A DNA stretch of 64,000 bases from Echinarachnius parma (taxonomy: Eukaryota > Echinodermata > Echinoidea > Clypeasteroida > Echinarachniidae). Below the pieces are notes generated by a model that had not been told where the DNA came from, did no database searches, and worked only from the letters and a program-made list of their open reading frames with translations. Position numbers and translations under genes: made by a program. The stretch covers positions 124,001-188,000 of the forward strand of contig JBAMJV010010166.1 of the NCBI GenBank assembly GCA_037951105.1, in the 5' to 3' direction. Below are positions 59,861-64,000 of the stretch, one piece after another. Each line of letters begins with the position of its first letter. The first letter of the stretch is position 1.

Positions 59861-60068
59861 AGTTTACAAAGTTTATTGACAGGTTGGGTAATAATGTTTT
59901 CATTGGTTGTAAAACCGTGTTATGTAGGAAGTCAATAAATTTGTTTCTTTTAGAAATGTTTGTTAGTTTACAAAGTTTATTGACAGGTTGGGTAATAATG
60001 TTTTCATTGGTTGTAAAACCGTGTTATGTAGGAAGTCAATAAATTTGTTTCTTTTAGAAATGTTTGTT
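59861..60068. repeat. Identical 104-bp tandem duplication
   Basis: AGTTTACAAAGTTTATTGAC...AGAAATGTTTGTT occurs at 59861-59964 and 59965-60068, apparently without a mismatch. Upstream of the first visible exon of the death-domain gene. Confidence 0.9.
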
Positions 60069-60588
60069 CACAGTTTCCCAAAGGCATACATTGTTTCTTG
60101 GTATTGGCATTGATCAAAAGACAGGTAAAGACACGCAAAATTCTGAAGCCCTAAAAATGATACAACTGTTATTTGAACTACCGTAAAACTCCGTGTATAA
60201 GGCGCACCCGTGTATAAGGCGCACCCCCCAACTTTCTAAAAAAAAAAAATTTTTTAAATATTAATTTTTAAAAAAATTTTTTTTTTACAAAACTTCTGCT
60301 CATGAATATTCATGTTTTCATTAGATAGCAATGCTCATTAAATATGCAAAATGCTAAATTCATTAATAACTGTTTTTTAATGAGAAAAATGTATGACCGC
60401 TGGTTAGAAAATTGAATATTAAATGAATGCTGCTACTCATGAACATTGAATAATCAATTAGTTGCAGTGTAACTGCTTACAAAACTTGTATTTTGTTTTA
60501 CTAACCACTATCATTTGTATGTAGGAAAAAGGTATATGTTGATAAATGTTCCCCTCACATCAAGCTCATGTCATGCCTTATAGACCCA

Positions 60589-62258
60589 GGGGGGTATTCT
60601 GAAAGCTCATTTAACTTTTCATTTAAATATGCACTTAAGTCCATGATTTAATTGCACGCTGATTGAGTGGAAAATCGGTATTCTGAAAGCTCAATCAGCG
60701 TTCAATTAACTTCTGCGCGACTATCTTAAGCTCCTCCCACCTCATTAATATTCCATCCAATCAAATAGGCTGTTACAAGATTTTTACGCGCACTAACGCG
60801 CATGTGACCTCCTTCTTGGCATGGCCCTCTGCTCTCATCTCTACCGTTGAAAATCACTCCATATATTTTGTTTTCACTGTGATAATTCTGAAATAATTAA
60901 TTTGTAACTATATCATCTAATAGTCATTGTATCACACCTTTGATTGAAAGAAATATTACTTTGTAAATATTGTGTAATTTGTAGCTATGTTATTTTATTC
61001 AACGAGAAATTTCCTGTAAGTCAATATGTTCAATACCCCTGTCTAGGATGAAAAGGTATGAATAACAAATCATTTCATTTCAATGTTAATTGCAGCAATA
61101 TGAAATCAATCGACATGTCGGTTACTAAAGGACATTTAATAATGAACATTTGCGTATTTCTGTTATTGAAATTAAACTTATTAATTTGGATAAGATACAT
61201 CTTTCAATTTTGTGTTTTCCTCCAAAATGAAACCATGTACCCTAGGCCATGATGATGAAATCATCAGATTTTAACTTTACGCTGTTTTATAAAGGATACA
61301 TTTATATAATATAAAAAGTGAATATTGTTTGCAAGTTTTGATATTTATATCATTCAAATGCCTCCAATATTTGTCTGATTGTATTTGTGAATTAAAAGTC
61401 CATCTAATAGATGCAACGTGTATAACAAAAAGGTTATGATGATTTAGTTATCCCTAGAAGCAAAAAATGTATACAATACTTGACTAATATCATTTTAGCA
61501 TCATTTTCTTTCTTTTATAAAATAAAATACTTATGTTGTTATTATTGCTGTAATCAGATAATATTTGACATAATCACAAAGTATATGTCTATACATTCTT
61601 GAATAAAGTGAAGGAAATGTAATATAAACCGTTATACAATAGAGGCATACATGGAAAGAAGATAATTCTTTCCATTAACCTTTTTTGTTATATGGTACAC
61701 GTTGCATCTATTAGATGGACTTTTAAATCACAAAGAAGATAATGTTACCATTATTCACCATCATTATGCTTGTTCAAAAGTAGTGATGATCTATTACAAA
61801 GTGTAACTATATTATGCGGAAACGTAAATGTATTAATAGACTTTTTAATAATATTATGTGAATCAATGTTGTCTAATGCAATATTCTATCTCTGTGGTAG
61901 CGATTACGATATGCGTCATTATGTGCGAGAAAACCCCAGCCATGCTGGGAAGTGAGTTCGTGGTTCAAATTTACTCCCTCCCGGTGCTAGTTATGACTTA
62001 TGAGAGGTCTATAGCTCTTTTAACTTTTTCATTATCTTCAGACTTAAATGATCGCTAATTAAGCTTTCAGAATACCAATTTGCAATTAAATTGCGCGCAA
62101 TAAGATGCGCGCAGATTACACAACTGCGGGTAATGATTTCCCGCCAAACGCTTGTTACCATGGTAGTTAAATGATTGAGAAGTTAATTTGGCTTTCAGAA
62201 TACGAAAACGCTGATTGAACGCTGATTGAGTGCTAATCTGCTTTCAGAATACCGCCCC
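60589..62258. mobile_element. 1.67-kb nested element with GGGGGGTATTCTGAAAGC ends
   Basis: Left GGGGGGTATTCTGAAAGCTC, right inverted GGGGCGGTATTCTGAAAGCA. Sub-terminal copies of TATTCTGAAAGC and of CTGATTGA(A/G)CGC recur on both sides. Contains the TTAA MITE at 61392-61726. The internal frames resemble no known transposase. Confidence 0.7.
61392..61726. mobile_element. TTAA-flanked MITE, family E
   Basis: TTAA at 61392-61395 and 61723-61726. Ends AAGTCCATCTAATAGATGCA..ACGTGTA in inverse orientation, TIRs about 30-45 bp. Nested two levels deep. Confidence 0.85.
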
Positions 62259-62294
62259 AGTGTAATACACATTGAACATGACTACAGGGTGACC

Positions 62295-62348
<54 letters not shown>

Positions 62349-62459
62349 GTTTTTTTTTTTTGTGTTTTTTTTTGCTGTACCTGTGTATAAGTCGCACCCC
62401 CGACTTTGACATTTTTTCCGACGGAAAAAAGTGCGCCTTATACACGGAGTTTTAGAGTA

Positions 62460-63404
62460 ACCAAAATGGCCCAAGTTATTCTTCAAATTTCGGAAATATG
62501 GAGAAATCTGCAATTTTGGGCAATAAAAAAACTTGTGATCCGTCTCAAAACTTTTGTCGGATACGGCACGCATGCTTGCAGATCGCGAGTCCGCTTGTTT
62601 TGGGCAATAATAAGCGGCCTCCGCACGTTGCGGGCGTGCTTTCTTTGTTTACGATGGAAAACCGAGCAGCAAGGGAAACAAATGGAACTTATATGACGAT
62701 TTTTGTAAGTATAATTTATAATTTTGAATGTGAAATTTTGTACAATAAATCATAAAATCAGCTTCAATCATGGATTTGGTGACTTTAGATAGGCTGTTCT
62801 TTTCTCTCTGTTTGTAGCTCAAATTGTGTCCAATTAGAATTTGCCACTGTGTGCAGTAAATGGGTCCTACCAGGACCATTTACAATACTTTGTAGATGTG
62901 GTTGAGCTCACCCCTACAAGACGAGAGGTTAACTGCATATACTGCAGTAACCCCTTACTCCTTTGCCATGTAAAATACATGTAAGTCAAAGCTGCCTGCA
63001 TTGTCCAAGAAAACACTGGGGAAATTCCCTGTCTTATTATAGCCTCAAACTAGATGTTTTGTTCACACTATTGATCAATGTGTTGCTGACATATAATGGT
63101 CTTATGTTTGGCTTTGTTCCGTTAATCTTCTAAGTAGTTCAAAGCTGGCTATAAAGAATTGCTTAGAGTCACAAATTGACCTACATTTGTTGTTATACTC
63201 TGGAATGCAATACAAAAGCTATTGACTGTCCGACAATATCTATTGAAATGCTATCTATTCACACAGTCACAGACAACACAAATTGTGTAATCCTTCCTGG
63301 CACTGGCTTCCATTGTAATTGTATCATATTATTGTAGTTTCAGGAGGAATTTGGGACGTTGACTGGGCAGAAGCCTAAACATGTAAACAACTGGTATACT
63401 TAGA
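62460..63404. other. No feature recognised
   Basis: Mixed-composition DNA. Scattered ORFs of fewer than 100 codons carry no recognisable domain or splice context. It could hold 5' introns of the death-domain gene. Confidence 0.4.
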
Positions 63405-63517
63405 GGTAGTGCTGTAACCGATCATCGGATCGGCATGCCGATCACGATCCGATCATACATGATCGGACCGTTTTTGCCGATTTCCGATCATGCAGAAAAA
63501 ATCGGAAGATCGGATCG

Positions 63518-63587
<70 letters not shown>

Positions 63588-64000
63588 CGTTTTTTTTTCT
63601 TTGGAAAATGATCCCAAAAAACATATTTTGGGAATATAAATGAATACCAAAGCAACATATATCCATATTAATAAGCCCAAGGTAATCTTGTATGGGTATG
63701 CTTTCATTTAAAACTGATTACCCCTCCTTTTACAAAATTATTCGCGCCGATTTTGAGCTTAGTCCCATGTGTTTCTGAAAGGTTACGCCAAATTAATCAC
63801 ATGGGACTAAGCTCAAAATCGGCGTGAGTAATTTTGTAAAAGAGGTAATCAGTTTGAAATGAAAGCATACCCGTACAAGATTACCTTGGGCTTATTAATA
63901 TGGATATATGTTGCTTTGGTATTCATTTATATTCCCAAATAGTGTTTTTTGGGGATCATTTTCCAAAGGAAAAAAAACGATTTTTTTTTTTTTTTTTTTT
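63405..64000. mobile_element. Start of a GATCGG-rich element containing a large palindrome
   Basis: GCTGTAACCGATCATCGGAT followed by repeated GATCGGATCGGC words resembles hAT-type ends. After about 65 A come two arms of about 190 bp (63581-63771 and 63798-63990), near-perfect inverse copies around a 26-nt centre, then poly-T running off the window. The right end is not seen. Confidence 0.7.

Larger units (their letters stand above)
60179..62459. mobile_element. 2.3-kb element with TACCGTAAAACTCC ends, copy 2
   Basis: TACCGTAAAACTCCGTGTAT..AAGGCGCAC at 60179 and inverted TACTCTAAAACTCCGTGTAT..AAGGCGCAC at 62459. It shares an internal AT-rich segment with 49441-52571 (inverse orientation, for example TTAATGAATTTAG..TTTGCATATT). 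It is interrupted by the element at 60589-62258 and ends in an ACAGGGTGACCC + poly-A piece. Confidence 0.7.

Overview
This is eukaryotic genomic DNA from an animal. Coding sequence is broken into short exons by GT-AG introns, and the introns and intergenic DNA are AT-rich and packed with small transposon relics, microsatellites and tandem repeats. The gene content (a motile-cilium gene and TTC27) and the repeat style (TIR MITEs, a nuclear-receptor-motif satellite, (CCGT)n-bearing repeats) suggest a marine invertebrate deuterostome. An echinoderm such as a sea urchin is my best guess, but the sequence alone does not prove it.

Layout. (1) 1-3573: repeat-rich 3' flank. (2) 3574-15474, minus strand: a complete 14-exon gene for DRC7/CCDC135, a subunit of the ciliary nexin-dynein regulatory complex (855 aa as spliced here). 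(3) 15475-16016: a 542-bp head-to-head intergenic region, probably a bidirectional promoter, with an RFX X-box-like site on the DRC7 side. (4) 16017-33973, plus strand: a complete 21-exon TTC27 gene (862 aa), with one GC-AG intron. (5) 33974-about 41400: the TTC27 3' UTR and a convergent intergenic region full of MITEs. (6) 42023-59694, minus strand: the last ten visible exons (987 codons) of a protein I do not recognise, ending in a death domain; its 5' end lies beyond the window. (7) 59.7-64 kb: nested inverted-repeat elements and, at the right edge, a palindrome with arms of about 190 bp.

Two patterns run through the whole window. First, many exons of all three genes have decayed partial copies ("exon echoes") next to them in introns or 3' flanks, so short local duplications that include exon sequence have been frequent. 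Second, at least five sequence-distinct non-autonomous inverted-repeat families are flanked by TTAA, which points to one piggyBac-like insertion machinery. The third gene is notable because all nine of its visible introns are phase 1. No bacterial features, CRISPR arrays or intact transposase genes were seen. Exon coordinates come from reading splice sites, frame continuity and protein similarity by eye, so individual boundaries may be off by a few bases.
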